DNA of 64,000 nucleotides from Phascolomyces articulosus (taxonomy: Eukaryota; Mucoromycota; Mucoromycetes; Mucorales; Lichtheimiaceae): the NCBI GenBank assembly GCA_025677815.1, contig JAIXMP010000010.1, positions 806,001 to 870,000 on the forward strand, in the 5' to 3' direction. Shown in pieces: positions 62,201 through 64,000 of the stretch. The position numbers were made by a program, and so were the translations under genes. Under the pieces are notes generated by a model. The model saw only the letters and a program-made list of their open reading frames with translations, made no database searches and was not told where the DNA came from. How positions within the stretch are numbered: position 1 is the first letter of the stretch; every line of letters begins with the position of its first letter.

Positions 62201-64000
62201 TTCAACCACTGTTGGTAGTGCTCCGACAGGTATGCTGAAAATAGTAAGCAGAGATATTCTTTTGCAGTAATTTAAAAATAGGAAACTTTATGGTTGGGAT
62301 ACTCTTAGTTACGCTGTTCCTAGATTCTGGAACAAGAAGTAGGATATAGTAGAAGTAGTAATGCAAACTTAATAAATTAGTGTTACTCTATAGAAAAATA
62401 AAATTCAGAGTTGATGTTTTTTTTTTGGTGAGAGAACAAAGGAATACAGCATAAAACTTTATGGGAAAAAGTGCATACATATCACAAATTACATATTCCT
62501 CCGTTACTTTATCTGCTACTTTTTATCATCATCAAGAAGCTTGGTTAAAATAGTTGATAAATAAGTTATGTCTATTATACACACAAATACGGAGAGATAT
62601 AGTTAGTTTGCATACTACCTACACTAACATATGTAAGGCATATAAACTCGTCATTCTATCCGCGAATGGTTACACTTTTTATAATATATTAAACAGAATA
62701 AGAAACAATGAACGTAAACAAGACTAAATTTGTTCAAAATGGAAAAAACTTTTGGTTGCGTACAAAATCAGCTAGTGTCCATCAATAAACTTTTCACAAT
62801 GTTTGCGCAACCATGTACAAGAAGAAAAAAAAAGGTACAAAAATCTCACGGTTCAATTTTTTACATGAGCCAAGGAAAAGATAAAGAGAAAACTCGATCA
62901 GCTTCTACCTTGGTGCTTAATATGTAACAAAAACAGCAGAGAGCGGGATAAGAATGGGTGATATAATAATATTTTACAAAGCGTGGAAATGTCAGGTGGA
63001 AATGTACACTGCTTAGAACAGTTGCAATATTACATTTTTTTTAAGTCCACTGGTCATATCATCATGATTTATATTACACAATTTCCTTTCTATATATTGA
63101 ATGCTGTGTTGTTTTAAATACTTTTTTATATTAATAACAAAATAAGTATACTTCTTCTTATTCATGTATATCTATTTTTCTTTCCATAGTAATTATACAA
63201 TACTAATTTTTTTGAGTTTTATGATCTAGACAATAGGCAAATAAATTATTTGTAATGTATGGAGTGGTATTCCCATCAAAGTCGAGAAGATGATTTGATC
63301 TGCCACGTGTGGAAAAAAAAAGAGGAGGGAGGGCGGGAAGCATGTGCAAAAAAGAAAAATATAATTACTGGTAATGGGATATAAACGGAAATGGACATGA
63401 CGGGAACAAGAATTATGTTTTTTGGCATATTCTTTATTTAAATCCAACGATCAACAACTACAAGAATTATATGATGGAGATTCATTATATATTATTAAAA
63501 TAAAAGATAATTTTTTCTTACTAATAATTTAAAAATAGAGATTCATCAATGAATAATAATAATAATAATAATAATTAATTATATCTTGTTAATAACTATT
63601 AGATGACGCATGTCCATGATTGCGCACTTTACCAGTTTTACAAACTGAAAGAATAAATATGTAACTAATTAAAAGTTTTACTCGACACATTGATGATGGA
63701 GCATAAATTTCTTATTCATGCTGAACGGATTAATTGATTTTACCGATCAGTTTGATTATTATGTGGGAAAAATGAGTGGGGGAAGTAGGACCGGGTTTTG
63801 GGGGAGAGAGAGAAATGTGTGTGTATCATCGGATAATGGCTTAAGCGAGAAAAGTGAACATCTGAAATGTATATACACAGTATTATTGTTGATGTAATAA
63901 GATTTTATCAATCATTTGTTCTATAAATTTCTATTAGATTGTAGAATTACATTAACTTTTCGTTTACAATCATATATTAAAATGTTTCATGCAATATCTA
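59224..64000. other. Gene-poor AT-rich end of window
   Basis: 4.8 kb with no frame that shows coding bias, domains or consistent splice joins. The longest frames (59591-59818 +, 59806-60087 -, 62730-62927 +) look random. There is a (AAT)n run at about 63553-63576. No tRNA, LTR or inverted-terminal-repeat element was found by eye. Confidence 0.5.

Overview
The window is AT-rich eukaryotic DNA. Its genes are split by many short (about 50-120 bp) GT-AG introns, and the coding content is clearly fungal: arginine-specific carbamoyl-phosphate synthase, the fungal ATP sulfurylase with a C-terminal APS-kinase-like domain, a Kre9/Knh1-type wall protein, a diaphanous-type formin and Tim9. The style (AT-rich spacers, Gln/Asn-rich RNA-binding and zinc-finger proteins, a gp78-like E3 ligase) suggests an early-diverging fungus, most likely Mucoromycota/Mucorales. 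That placement is inference. All exon models were read by eye: reading phase was checked at every junction, but there is no transcript evidence.

Layout. 493-1925: 3' part of a divergent hexokinase running in from the left edge, behind a long (CT)n tract. 3530-4410 (-): small secreted Kre9/Knh1-like protein containing an 11-bp micro-exon. 4.4-8.8 kb: AT-rich, with decayed membrane-segment remnants. 8774-9112 (-): possible small gene. 9389-13152 (-): mitochondrial-type carbamoyl-phosphate synthase large chain. 13.9-15.2 kb (-): broken unrecognised gene. 16315-22334 (+): 17-exon formin. 22617-24570 (+): gp78/AMFR-like RING ubiquitin ligase. 25101-25604 (-) and 25929-26371 (+): divergent pair of Tim9 and an unrecognised 91-aa protein. 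27221-27761 (-): 3' end of an unrecognised gene.

28.6-34.5 kb is a repeat island. It holds three complete solo LTRs of about 435 bp, each with its own 5-bp target duplication; two of them sit head to head as a large palindrome. There is also a truncated fourth LTR, an intron-containing tRNA-Tyr in a small GC-richer island between the LTRs, and a 772-bp non-autonomous hAT-like element with an 8-bp target duplication.

Right half. 35747-37679 (-): ATP sulfurylase. 38269-39272 (+): Rossmann-fold NAD(P)-binding protein. 39.3-43.2 kb: no convincing gene. 43176-47463 (+): two-RRM Pumilio-family RNA-binding protein (Jsn1/Puf2 type). 47.5-52.1 kb: gene-poor. 52104-54111 and 56179-56757 (+): two zinc-finger proteins with related finger pairs. 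57540-59223 (-): D-3-phosphoglycerate dehydrogenase. 59.2-64 kb: no supported gene.

The genes do not form a pathway cluster. Sulfate assimilation (ATP sulfurylase), serine synthesis and arginine synthesis are primary-metabolism genes scattered among cytoskeleton, protein-quality-control and RNA-binding genes. I found no convincing new multi-gene system. The most informative structures are the LTR/tRNA island, the hAT-like element, the micro-exon and the divergent hexokinase.
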